Program-made: the position numbers and the translations under genes | Source: Streptomyces fuscichromogenes | GTDB lineage: Bacteria; Actinomycetota; Actinomycetes; Streptomycetales; Streptomycetaceae | Assembly: GCF_014645815.1 (NCBI RefSeq) | Contig: NZ_BMML01000009.1 | Span: 179,967-243,966 of the forward strand | Length of the DNA stretch: 64,000 nt | Reading direction: 5' to 3' | The notes under the pieces: generated by a model | What the model saw: only the letters and a program-made list of their open reading frames with translations | Told to the model about the DNA's origin: nothing | Database searches by the model: none | Part shown: positions 48,895 through 57,157 of the stretch, piece by piece | Layout: each line of letters begins with the position of its first letter | Position numbering within the stretch: the first letter of the stretch is position 1

Positions 48895-50406
48895 CATCAG
48901 GATGTTGTTCTGCGCGCGGTCGTGCTCGACGAGGTCCACGTCGTGCTCGTCGAGGAACGCGCGGATGTTCTCCAGCAGCCGGCGCTCGACGATCTGCATG
49001 TACTTCACCGCGTCGGACTGCTGGAAGAAGTGGTGGTACGTCTCGCTGGTGGCCAGTTCCCGGACGCTCGCCAGGGCACCGCAGTTGCGCCAGCGGTTGA
49101 CGTAACGGCCGAGCCGGAACTCGCTGGTGTCCGTCGTCCGGTCCGAGAGCAGCAGCGCGGCCGCGGCCTGCCGGGCCCTCCTGACCCGCCAGGGCCGGGT
49201 CCACCGGGCCGCCCACGACGGCAGGAACCGCTCCGGGACCAGCAACAGCGGCCACAGCGACAGCGAGACCCACCAGCGCACCGCGGCCGTGAACATGTCC
49301 CACGCCACCCGCGCCGCCAGCCGGCCGTCCACGGCGGCGGGCAGCTGGTCCACGAGGTGGAAGTCCGCCACCAGCGGGCCGAGCACATAGGTGTAGAACT
49401 CGGTGTGCAGCGTGTTGCCCTTGAGGTCGAACCCGACGAAGATCGAGGTCACCAGCTCCTCGTCCCACGACCCGACACGCACGCACAGGTACTCGCGGGC
49501 CGCGTCGTAGTCCTCCCGCCAGTGGATGTCGGGCAGGTCGTCCACGCTGGGCAGTTCGGACCAGCCGGCGCCGGTGGTGCGGTCGTTGGTGCGGATCGCG
49601 GTGGTGTAGCGGCGCTGCTCGACGGTCAGCCCGTCGATCCGCTCGTCGGGGCGGGTCTCGTCGCGCAGATCGGCGGCCAGCCGCGCGGCGACCTCGCTGG
49701 TGATCTCGTGCACGTCGAACGCGGCGACCTCCTTGCGCTCGATGGTGTCGAGGTCGGGCGGCGAGCCGTCCGCGCTCTTGCGCGCCATGATCCGGGTCTT
49801 CGGGGCGCCGAGCAGCAACTGTGCGTTGGACCAGTCGCGCAGCGGCAGGCCCGCGCCGACGAAGGGCCGGTAGCCGCCGTAGAAGACGATCCCGCTGCGG
49901 CCGGCCTGCTCGTGGTCGATCTTGCGGGCGAGTGCGTCGGTCAGCCTGGCGTGCGACGGGCACGCGCCGTCGAAACCGCCGTCCGGGCCGTCCTCCCGCA
50001 GCCGGGTCATCAGGACGTGCAGGGTGACGATCCGGCGCAGGTAGGCCGCCGCCCACGGCACCCAGAACAGCAGGACGACGCCGACGGCCGGGTTCAGCAC
50101 GCTGTTGCTCAGCAGCAGCACGACCACGAAGTCCACGCCGGCCGCGACCGCCCACTGGATGCGGCGCAGCCGGCGCGCGGCGAGGGCGTGGGCGAGGACC
50201 GACACGGCGTCGTAGCCGTAGGAGGGCGCGACGACCCGGAACCGCCGGTACAGCAGTTCCCGGATGACGGAGCGCCGGTAGCCGGGATGGAGGTAGGCGC
50301 CCGCGGACAGCAGCCGGGTGGCTCTGGTGCGTGCGTACGTGCGCTGGTCCGGCGGCTCCTGCGGGGCCGGTCCGGGCGGATGTGGATCGAGTACCTGTGT
50401 GGCCAT
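48793..50406 (-). CDS. Membrane protein of unknown function with C-terminal amyloid-like motif
   Basis: 537 residues. Two TM helices lie near the N-terminus (about 84-101 and 105-123), a large predicted soluble part follows, and a hydrophobic segment lies at about 374-391 (WWVSLSLWPLLLV). Region 425-500 is helical (FFQQSDAVKYMQIVERRLLENIRAFLDEHDVD). The C-terminus has residues 505-522 GDDNSQNFYGGQQSNFGY, then a flexible GS-rich tail. I do not recognise the large domain. The motif is shared with the adjacent TIR-like effector, suggesting the two proteins meet through it. ATG 50406 has GGAG 12 bases upstream. Confidence 0.75.
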   Translation of the reverse strand: MATQVLDPHPPGPAPQEPPDQRTYARTRATRLLSAGAYLHPGYRRSVIRELLYRRFRVVAPSYGYDAVSVLAHALAARRLRRIQWAVAAGVDFVVVLLLSNSVLNPAVGVVLLFWVPWAAAYLRRIVTLHVLMTRLREDGPDGGFDGACPSHARLTDALARKIDHEQAGRSGIVFYGGYRPFVGAGLPLRDWSNAQLLLGAPKTRIMARKSADGSPPDLDTIERKEVAAFDVHEITSEVAARLAADLRDETRPDERIDGLTVEQRRYTTAIRTNDRTTGAGWSELPSVDDLPDIHWREDYDAAREYLCVRVGSWDEELVTSIFVGFDLKGNTLHTEFYTYVLGPLVADFHLVDQLPAAVDGRLAARVAWDMFTAAVRWWVSLSLWPLLLVPERFLPSWAARWTRPWRVRRARQAAAALLLSDRTTDTSEFRLGRYVNRWRNCGALASVRELATSETYHHFFQQSDAVKYMQIVERRLLENIRAFLDEHDVDLVEHDRAQNNILMGDDNSQNFYGGQQSNFGYNYQPSSGGSSGKAGA

Positions 50407-50462
50407 GGTGGTTCAGCGCTCCGCTCGTGCGGCGCACCCCTGCGGGCACGCCCCGGTGGGTG

Positions 50463-51191
50463 TCAGCCGGTCTGGGTGGCCGTGCCGCTGGTGATCACGC
50501 CGTCCTGGACGGTGTAGGTGGCGTCGAACGACTTCGTGGTGCCGTCCGTCTGGAGGGCGTCGATGGTCAGCCGCACCTTGCTGCCCGTCACCGACACAAT
50601 GTCGACGGTGTCCTGCTGGGTGGTGGCGTAGCCCGAGACGAAGCTGTCGTAGGTGGAGTCGAGGTTCTTGCCGCCGAGGTCCCAGGCGGTCTGGTAGTCG
50701 CGGGCGGAGATCGCCGCGAAGTAGGCGGTGACGACCCCGCCCGGCCCGTCGGTCGCGGTAGCGCTCGGGGTGTCGGTGGCGGTGTCCGTCGGGTAGGTGT
50801 CCCAGCCGTCGGTGGCGGTCGCCGAGGGGGTGCCGGTGTCGCCGTACGGCCAGTCGGACGCCGTCGCCGGGTCCGTGTAGGTCGGCTCGACGGCCGTACC
50901 GCCGCCGGCGGAGCCCGAGGTGTCGGAACCCGAGGTGCCCGAGCCGGAGTAGCCGGAGTCGTAGCCGGACGACCCCGATGACCCCGACGATCCGGACGAC
51001 CCGCCGGTCAGGCCGCCGATCAGGGCCATGAGCAGGGCGAGCAGCAGGGGCGTGGCGATGACCACGAGCCCCCAGGTGCGGGCTGGGCCGACCGGCGGTA
51101 TCAGTCCCGGGGCCTGGTAGGAGGGTGGCGCACGATGGGTGGACGGTGGGTCGGGACGCTCGGCGGGCGGCGTCAGCCCTGGGTCGGTCAT
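50463..51191 (-). CDS. Single-pass membrane protein with exported NTF2-like domain
   Basis: 242 residues. A Pro-rich cytoplasmic leader (1-37) precedes one TM (about 38-60, TWGLVVIATPLLLALLMALIG). A Gly/Ser/Thr/Asp-rich linker (62-150) containing SATATDG repeats follows. The C-terminal domain (about 150-242) has VVTAYFAAISARDYQTAWDLGGK and ends with beta strands as in DUF4878/NTF2-like exported domains. It is 56 bp upstream of the motif-bearing membrane protein, so it may be the extracellular sensor or structural partner of that operon. Confidence 0.72.
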   Translation of the reverse strand: MTDPGLTPPAERPDPPSTHRAPPSYQAPGLIPPVGPARTWGLVVIATPLLLALLMALIGGLTGGSSGSSGSSGSSGYDSGYSGSGTSGSDTSGSAGGGTAVEPTYTDPATASDWPYGDTGTPSATATDGWDTYPTDTATDTPSATATDGPGGVVTAYFAAISARDYQTAWDLGGKNLDSTYDSFVSGYATTQQDTVDIVSVTGSKVRLTIDALQTDGTTKSFDATYTVQDGVITSGTATQTG

Positions 51192-51593
51192 GGGGTTCTC
51201 CAGCGGTCACGGCAGTGCACCGCGCCCGCTTCCGGCCGACCTCGTGGCGGGCCCGTACGGTACTGGTGCACGGGGCGGGCCCGCCACGGGGCCGACGGTG
51301 AACGGCGGCGCGCGGCAAGGTGGTTGACGCCTCCGATGCGACCAGCGGCGCCGCTTCCGTGGCCAGAACCGAGCTGCTTCCGATCCGCTTCCGGCCCGCT
51401 CCACCACCCGCGCCCCAGCCGTGGACCGACTCCCCGCCCACCGCCACGACCTCACCGGATCCGGCCACCGGCCCTGCGTCCCCGTGTTCGGCCTCGGCCG
51501 GGCGGTCGGGCCGTCGGGCAGTGGAACGTGGCACCGGGCTCCGGCCGATATTCCCTGCGGAGGCTCGCGTCGTCTCCTTAGGATCCTGCCTCG
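51192..51593. other. 402-bp gene-free stretch
   Basis: Divergent upstream region of the NTF2-like membrane operon (left) and a small plus-strand gene (right). The coding-like frames on both strands have low-complexity Pro/Ala/Ser content and I do not accept them as genes. A TTAGGAT element ends about 16 bp before the ATG at 51594; no clear operator is seen. Confidence 0.5.
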
Positions 51594-51860
51594 ATGAAGA
51601 GACGCGTGCAGTTCACCGAGCAGGTCGTGCGGTTCCGGGACTACATGCCGGCGGCGGACCGGGAGAAGTTCCTGCGGCTCGTCGAGCGGATCGCGGCCGA
51701 CCCCGAGGGCGCCGACAGCCACCTCGCCTACACGACCGACACGGTGACGCGTTCGGTCTGGGACGACCATGTGATGGTCCACTACGTCGTGACGAGCTTC
51801 TTCGTGGTCTTCATCGAGCTCGACATCTACGACGCGTCCCGCGGCTTCAACGAGGTGTAG
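51594..51860 (+). CDS. Small protein with RelE/ParE-like pattern, unassigned
   Basis: 88 residues: KRRVQFTEQVVRFRDYMPAADREKFLRLVERIAADPEG, then strands DTVTRSVWDDHVMVHYVVTSFFVVFIELDIYD. The helix-then-sheet order with a basic first strand resembles RelE/ParE toxins. However, no antitoxin gene is adjacent and the usual catalytic Arg/Tyr set is not certain, so toxin function is only a possibility. The ribosome binding site is weak (AGGA about 12 bases upstream). Confidence 0.6.
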   Translation: MKRRVQFTEQVVRFRDYMPAADREKFLRLVERIAADPEGADSHLAYTTDTVTRSVWDDHVMVHYVVTSFFVVFIELDIYDASRGFNEV

Positions 51861-52042
51861 TCGGCCACGGCCCCGCCTGTCACCGCGTCCCCCACAGCCG
51901 TACGGCATGGTGCAGTCTTGCGCGATCCGTCGCCGCGCCGGCTCTACCACGATGGGGTGAATCCACCAGGTATGCGGCAACCGCACGTGATCTCCGCATG
52001 TCACACATCTTGCTATCGACAGCGGACGACTCAGGGGGACCC

Positions 52043-52594
52043 GTGATCAACCAGCACCCTTATGGCCGACAGCCGTTCGAGCCGCAGCAGCCGTTCGAGC
52101 CGCGGCCGCCGAAGAAGGGCCCCGGCGCGGGGAAGGTCGTCGGTCTCGGCTGTCTCGGCCTCGTCGGTGTGGCCGTCGTCCTCGGCATCGCCGCGGCCGT
52201 CAGCGGCGGCGGCCCGAAGTCCCCGGCCCCCACCGCGACCGGCGACAGGACGGCCGCCGGAGTCAAGGACGACAGCAAGGAGGCCGGCGCCCCGAAGACC
52301 GTCGTCTTCGAAGTCCGGGGGACCGCCCCGGCCGGGGCGCTCGGTGGTCTCGACATCACCTACGGCTCCGACAGCGACACCCGCAAGGGCACGTTCAAGG
52401 ACGGCCGGTTCGAGGCCGTCCTCCCCTTCGAGAAGGGGGCGATGTACTACACGCTCAACGCCCAGCTGCAGGGTTCGGGGGACATCAACTGCAGCGTGAC
52501 CGTGGGCGGCAAGACGAAGTCCGGGCACGCGTCGGGCGGCTACGACATCTGCGACGCCCAGCTCAGCAGCGACTTCGTCGGCGGCTGGCGGTAA
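52043..52594 (+). CDS. MmpS-like membrane-anchored exported protein
   Basis: 183 residues. A Pro/Gln-rich cytoplasmic leader with a duplicated QPFEP motif, then one TM (about 33-54, VVGLGCLGLVGVAVVLGIAAAV) and an exported Ig-like beta domain (about 85-183: VVFEVRGTAPAGALGGLDITYG, INCSVTVGGKTKSG, Cys pair). This resembles MmpS-family accessory proteins. GTG 52043 after GGGGGAC is preferred; an in-frame ATG at 51998 would add 15 residues. The neighbouring gene encodes a similarly organised protein. Confidence 0.72.
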   Translation: MINQHPYGRQPFEPQQPFEPRPPKKGPGAGKVVGLGCLGLVGVAVVLGIAAAVSGGGPKSPAPTATGDRTAAGVKDDSKEAGAPKTVVFEVRGTAPAGALGGLDITYGSDSDTRKGTFKDGRFEAVLPFEKGAMYYTLNAQLQGSGDINCSVTVGGKTKSGHASGGYDICDAQLSSDFVGGWR

Positions 52595-52655
52595 GCGCGG
52601 CCCCGGATCCCCGGCCCGCCCGACCTCGAACCGACCAACTGCCCCTGGGGGAACC

Positions 52656-53186
52656 ATGACCGACGCCGGCCCACCACCGATGCCGCCGTACAGCCCGGCA
52701 CCACCGGTGCGGAGGTCCCGCACCAACCTGGTCGTCATGGCTTCGGCCGCCGCCGTCATCGCGGCGGTCGCGGTCACCGGAACGGTCGTCGCGCACTCCG
52801 GCCACGGCAGTGAGCCGGCCGCGCCGGCCGCGCCGACGGGCGGCGCCACGGAGACACCGGCCTCCACCCCGTCGTACGGCGAGGTGACCGCCGACAGCTT
52901 CACCGTCGAGCTGAGAACCACGAAGCGACAGTGTTTCGGGACGGCCGGCTGCAATGTGACGGTCGAGCCGGATCTCACCTACCTGGGGGACAGCGCGGAC
53001 ATCGACCCGGACGCCGTGTACGAGATCACCTACGAGATCCACGGCGACGAGTCCGGCCCGGTCATCGAGACGGCCGAGCTCTCGGACCGGACGAGGCTGA
53101 ACTACCCGCCGTCCATGATCAGCACCGCTTCGGCGGGCACGAACGTGTCCGTGGAGATCACCGACGTCACAGCCCGGGGAGGATGA
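52656..53186 (+). CDS. Single-pass membrane protein with exported domain, unknown function
   Basis: 176 residues: Pro-rich leader, one TM (about 24-46, NLVVMASAAAVIAAVAVTGTVVA), Ala/Pro/Thr linker, and an exported beta-rich domain (about 75-176: FTVELRTTKRQCFGTAGCNVTVEPDLTYLG) with two Cys that could form a disulfide. It shares organisation with the MmpS-like protein 61 bp upstream. The N-terminal segment MTDAGPPPMPPYSPAPPVRR matches the cytoplasmic tails common on Streptomyces exported proteins. Confidence 0.72.
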   Translation: MTDAGPPPMPPYSPAPPVRRSRTNLVVMASAAAVIAAVAVTGTVVAHSGHGSEPAAPAAPTGGATETPASTPSYGEVTADSFTVELRTTKRQCFGTAGCNVTVEPDLTYLGDSADIDPDAVYEITYEIHGDESGPVIETAELSDRTRLNYPPSMISTASAGTNVSVEITDVTARGG

Positions 53187-53261
53187 GGAGTCGGCCCCTC
53201 CCGGCGGCCCGCACACGTGCCCAGTCCCTCCGGGACCGGTGACCGCCCGTGCGATCATGGC

Positions 53262-54263
53262 GTGGTGACGGCAGGATCCGCGGCGCGGTTCGTGGCGGTT
53301 CCGGTGCTCGCCCTGGGACTGCTGCTCACCGGGTGCGTCTTCGGGCCGACGCGGTCCGCGAAGCCGGCGGACGACGCGGTGCGGCGGATCACGGCACCGC
53401 AGGGCCGGTACTTCGGGGTGAGCACCCGGCAGGCCCCCTGGTCCCGGGCGGAGACGGACGCGGTGGCCCGGAAGGCGGGGAGCGCGCCGAACGTGCTGGA
53501 GTACTTCGTCAAGTGGACGGAGGACTTCCGCCCGGCCGCCGTGCGGGCGTCGTACGGGCAGGGGGCGGTGCCGCTGCTGACCTGGGAGCCCTGGGCCGGC
53601 TCCGGCGCGGGGACCCGGCAGCCCCGGTACGCGCTGGCGCGGATCGCCGGGGGCGGCTTCGACGCCTATGTGACGCGCTTCGCGAAGGCGGTACGCGCAC
53701 AGGGACGACCGGTGGTGATCCGCTTCGCGCACGAGATGAACGGCACCTGGTTCCCGTGGTCGGAGCAGCGCAACGGCAACCACCGGGGCGACTACGTCAG
53801 GGCGTGGCGGCACGTCCACGACCTCTTCGAACGGGCGGGCGCCGACAACGTCGTCTGGCTGTGGAGTCCGAACGTGGTGCGGGACGCGCCCGCGGTGTCG
53901 CTGCGGGAGCTGTACCCCGGGGACGCGTACGTCGACCTGGTGGGGATGACGGGCTATCAGGACGAGGAGTCCACGGCGGGTGCGGTGTTCGACACGACAC
54001 TCGCCCGGCTGCGCGGGCTGACCGGTCGCCCGGTGGTGATCGCGGAGACCGGGGCCCGGCCGGGCCCGGAGAAGGCGGCCTGGATAGCCGCCTTCTTCCG
54101 GTGGTTCGCCGCGCACCCGGAGGTGATCGGCTTCGTCTGGTTCGAGCGCAGCCGTGCCGACGGCGGTCACCAGGACTGGCGCTTCACCCAGACCCCGGGG
54201 ACCACCCGTGCCTTCGCCGGCGGGCTGGACACCGTACGGCTGGCGAGGATCAGCCGGTCGTAG
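53262..54263 (+). CDS. GH26-like glycoside hydrolase, lipoprotein
   Basis: 333 residues. The lipoprotein signal ends LLLTGC (Cys25). The domain follows the beta-mannanase (GH26) pattern with VVIRFAHEMNGTWFPWSEQ (acid/base Glu158), NVVWLWSPN, and VVIAETGARPG (nucleophile Glu262), ending FVWFERSRADGG. GH26 enzymes cleave beta-1,4-mannan or related glucans. GTG 53262 is chosen at the start of the signal peptide; GTG 53217 is an alternative. It is convergent with a second GH26-like gene, with a 14-bp overlap. Confidence 0.87.
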   Translation: MVTAGSAARFVAVPVLALGLLLTGCVFGPTRSAKPADDAVRRITAPQGRYFGVSTRQAPWSRAETDAVARKAGSAPNVLEYFVKWTEDFRPAAVRASYGQGAVPLLTWEPWAGSGAGTRQPRYALARIAGGGFDAYVTRFAKAVRAQGRPVVIRFAHEMNGTWFPWSEQRNGNHRGDYVRAWRHVHDLFERAGADNVVWLWSPNVVRDAPAVSLRELYPGDAYVDLVGMTGYQDEESTAGAVFDTTLARLRGLTGRPVVIAETGARPGPEKAAWIAAFFRWFAAHPEVIGFVWFERSRADGGHQDWRFTQTPGTTRAFAGGLDTVRLARISRS

Positions 54264-55443
54264 CGGTGCCGGAGGCCGTCGGCGTCCCCGACGTGGACAG
54301 GTCCGCCGACCCGGTCAGGTCGATGTGCGCGAGCCCGCGCCGGAACGCCCTGAGCGTCGCCGCGTTCTCGGTGAAGCGCCAGTCGGCGCCGCCGCCCTGC
54401 TCCCGGTCGCGTTCGAACCAGATGAAGCCGATGACGTCGTCCTGCTCGCTCTTCCCGAGCCACTTGAAGAAGTCGGTGATCCACGCCGCCTTCGACGCGC
54501 CGGGCTGCGCGCCGGCCTCGGTGATGACGATCGGACGGTCGGTGAGCCTGCGCAGCTTCTTCATCGTCGGGTCGAAGACGGCGGCCGCGGTCTTCTCGTG
54601 CACGGCATAGCCGACCGTGCCGACCCAGTCGGTGTAGTCGTCGCCGGGATACAGCCCGGCCAGGCTCACCTCGGGCACCGGGCGCAGGATGTTGGGGCTC
54701 CACAGCCAGATGACGTTGTCGGCGCCGGCCTGCTCGAAGAGGTCGTGGACATGCCGCCAGGCCTTGACGTAGTCGCCCTTGTGGTTGCCGCTGCGCTGTT
54801 CCGACCAGGGGTACCAGGCGCCGTTCATCTCGTGCGCGAAGCGGATCACCACCGGCCACCGGTGGGCGGCGACGGTCTTCGCGAAGCGGGTGACGTACGC
54901 GTCGTACGTGCCGTCGGCGATCTTCGCGAGGGCGTACTTCGGCTGGTTGGTGCCGTACTTCCGGCCGGCCCAGGGCTGCCAGGAGACCACCGGGAGCATG
55001 CCCTGCCGGTAGGAGGCGTCGACGGTGTCAGGGTCGAAGTCCTCGTTCCAGTTGACGAAGTACTCGGACATGGTCGGCCGCTGTCCGGCCGCCTTCGCCA
55101 GGGAGTCCGTCTTCTTGGACGACCAGGGGATCTGGGTGCTGCTGAGTCCGAAGTACTTGCCCTCGGGAGCGGTGAAGGAAGCTTTCTGCGGGACGGTGGA
55201 GCGAGCGGTGGACGTTCCGGACGTGAGCCGGTCCTTGAGGCCCGGCTCGGCCGCGGGGACACCGAGGCCCTGGTAGACCGGCTCGGAGCTGGAGTTGGCG
55301 AGGAGATAGACGCCGTAGCTGAGGAGCGACAGCACGACGACGTTGACGGCCATCCACAGCCGCAGCCGGACACCGCTGCCGCGGTTCCACCAGCGCAGGC
55401 GCTTGGCGCGGGACCGGCCGGAGGACCGGGCTGTCTCAGACAC
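54250..55443 (-). CDS. GH26-like glycoside hydrolase, membrane-anchored
   Basis: 397 residues. A basic N-terminus and one TM (28-49) anchor it outward; no lipobox. The domain (about 95-375) has RFAHEMNGAWYPWSEQ with Glu205 and VITEAGAQPG with Glu309, 104 residues apart exactly as in the neighbouring paralogue. It could trim or release the polymer made by the GT2 synthase encoded just upstream, whose stop it overlaps by 8 bp (GTG 55443 inside it). The substrate is inferred, not shown. Confidence 0.87.
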   Translation of the reverse strand: MSETARSSGRSRAKRLRWWNRGSGVRLRLWMAVNVVVLSLLSYGVYLLANSSSEPVYQGLGVPAAEPGLKDRLTSGTSTARSTVPQKASFTAPEGKYFGLSSTQIPWSSKKTDSLAKAAGQRPTMSEYFVNWNEDFDPDTVDASYRQGMLPVVSWQPWAGRKYGTNQPKYALAKIADGTYDAYVTRFAKTVAAHRWPVVIRFAHEMNGAWYPWSEQRSGNHKGDYVKAWRHVHDLFEQAGADNVIWLWSPNILRPVPEVSLAGLYPGDDYTDWVGTVGYAVHEKTAAAVFDPTMKKLRRLTDRPIVITEAGAQPGASKAAWITDFFKWLGKSEQDDVIGFIWFERDREQGGGADWRFTENAATLRAFRRGLAHIDLTGSADLSTSGTPTASGTATTG

Positions 55444-56755
55444 TCATCATCACCGATCCGAAGAGCAGGGCGGCGCCCAGCAGGTAGGGGACCACGACGA
55501 GGGGGCTGCGGGTGCGTTCACCGGCGAAGCTGTCGGCGCGGGTTCCCCAGCTCGCGTTGTGGGCCATGCGGAAGAAGCCGAGGAGCCGTACCGGGAGCAG
55601 GAGCAGCGTGTTGATGACCATGAAGACCGGCAGGAAGACCATGTCCTTGGGCCGGTAGGCGAAATGCCGGCCGAAGCGGATGGCCATGGAGATCAGGGAC
55701 ATCAGGGCGGCCAGGCAGAGCACGAACACCAGCGCGTGCCACGGGGTGTGGGGCAGCGGCAGCTGGTTGTAGATACCGGGCTTGTCGCGCTGCCAGGCGG
55801 CGACGGCCCAGGACGCGAAGGTGCCGAGCAGGACGAAGGGCACCAGGATGTCGGCGATGTAGAACAGCCAGAGCATCTTCGCGTGGCGCAGCATCCACCA
55901 GAACATCCGCAGGGTGTTGTACTGCGAGCCGCGCGCCCAGCGGTACTGCTGCTTGGCGAGCTTGCGCAGCTCCAGCGGGGCGTCGGTGTAGACGAGCGAA
56001 GTGGACTGGTAGACGCTCCTGTACCCGGCCTTGAGGGTGTAGTTGGTCAGCGTCCGGTCGTCGCTGACCTCCAGGAAGACGCCGAGGAACTTCTCGCTGA
56101 GGAAGTCCTCCATGCAGTCCTCCAGGATGCTCCGGCGGAAGGCGATGGTCCGGCCGGGCAGACAGCCCACCGTGCCGACCACGCTCATCGCGGGCATCGA
56201 GTAGTGGCAGCGGACGCTCTCCAGCCAGTCGGCCCAGCGGGTGAGCACCGAGCGCCCGGGGTCGAGGATCCGCTGCCGGGTGGTGACACCGCCGACCTCG
56301 GGGTCGCGGAAAGGTTTCACCAGTTCGGCCAGGGTGTCCGAGGTCCAGATGGTGTCCGAGTCGACGAGTACGGCGATCTCGCCGGTCGCCTCCGCCAGGC
56401 CGACGCGCAGCGCGTTGCGCTTGCCGGGCGTCTCGGTCCAGCGCCAGGCGACACCCATGTCCGTGCAGATGTCCTCCAGGACCGGGTTGCGCCGGCCGTT
56501 GATGACGACGATGACCTCGGTCGGCTGCTGCTCGGTTATTCGCTGGAGTACGGAACGGAAAAGGTCTTCCGGCTCGTCGACGACGGGAATGATGACCGAG
56601 GTCGTGGTCTGCCAGGGGCGCTTCCACGGTTTGTAGCGGCGGGCCAGCAGAATGCGGATGATCCAGAGCGACCAGACCATGGTCATGAAAACGGCGAACG
56701 GGTAGACGGCCCCGTTGTTCCGCCATTCTCGCAATTCCAGCAAATACGCAAGCAT
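55436..56755 (-). CDS. Processive family-2 glycosyltransferase (hyaluronan/cellulose-synthase-like)
   Basis: 439 residues. An N-terminal TM (about 17-38), a GT-A domain with SVIIPVVDEPEDLFRSV, VVINGRRNP, the DSDT metal motif, and KQQYRWARG (Q/RxxRW) for processivity, then four C-terminal TMs. These features define membrane synthases that polymerise NDP-sugars and extrude the chain. It is divergent from a UDP-glucose dehydrogenase and followed by a GH26-like gene, so an acidic exopolysaccharide is likely. ATG 56755 is at the first residue of the membrane leader. Confidence 0.9.
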   Translation of the reverse strand: MLAYLLELREWRNNGAVYPFAVFMTMVWSLWIIRILLARRYKPWKRPWQTTTSVIIPVVDEPEDLFRSVLQRITEQQPTEVIVVINGRRNPVLEDICTDMGVAWRWTETPGKRNALRVGLAEATGEIAVLVDSDTIWTSDTLAELVKPFRDPEVGGVTTRQRILDPGRSVLTRWADWLESVRCHYSMPAMSVVGTVGCLPGRTIAFRRSILEDCMEDFLSEKFLGVFLEVSDDRTLTNYTLKAGYRSVYQSTSLVYTDAPLELRKLAKQQYRWARGSQYNTLRMFWWMLRHAKMLWLFYIADILVPFVLLGTFASWAVAAWQRDKPGIYNQLPLPHTPWHALVFVLCLAALMSLISMAIRFGRHFAYRPKDMVFLPVFMVINTLLLLPVRLLGFFRMAHNASWGTRADSFAGERTRSPLVVVPYLLGAALLFGSVMMSV

Positions 56756-57157
56756 GAAGTTCCCTGAGCCGTGGAATCGGAGATTCAGACACGGGAGGTC
56801 CTCTGCCGGCAGGCCGTGCCGACTGCTCCGCCGGGCCTGTGCAGCCCCGGTCGCCCTCCAGCCCCTGGTGTCGGCGACCTCGACGCTGATCTCGCCAACT
56901 GGCCGGAAACTAGCAGCAGTTACAGTGTGCTAAATCATGAAAAATACCTCAAAACGCCACATCAAGATCGTTTGTTATTCAACAGAGATGTGAAAGATGT
57001 GTGAGGGTTACACGTTCAAAGCGCGGAAGATCACGCTCGTGTGACGTTTGCGTGACATGGGTCGGCACGGCCGATTCGCGCTCTTCCCTGGGTTATGGTT
57101 CCGCTCTCCACAGACCTCCAAAGGGGTCTCTGAGCACCATGTGCGGAAGGCGATTCA
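56756..57157. promoter_or_regulatory. AT-rich divergent promoter of the exopolysaccharide genes
   Basis: 402 bp between the GT2 gene (left) and UDP-glucose dehydrogenase (right). The part at 56905-57005 is markedly AT-rich for this genome. It contains TAAATC and GTTATT-like elements and repeated GTGAC motifs near 57042-57057. No single operator can be named; the shared spacer suggests common control of polymer synthesis and precursor supply. Confidence 0.5.

Noticed and set aside
51320..52042. Upstream extension of the MmpS-like protein to about 424 residues
   Set aside because: The extension is low-complexity, overlaps the independent gene at 51594-51860, and a good start with a ribosome binding site exists at 52043.
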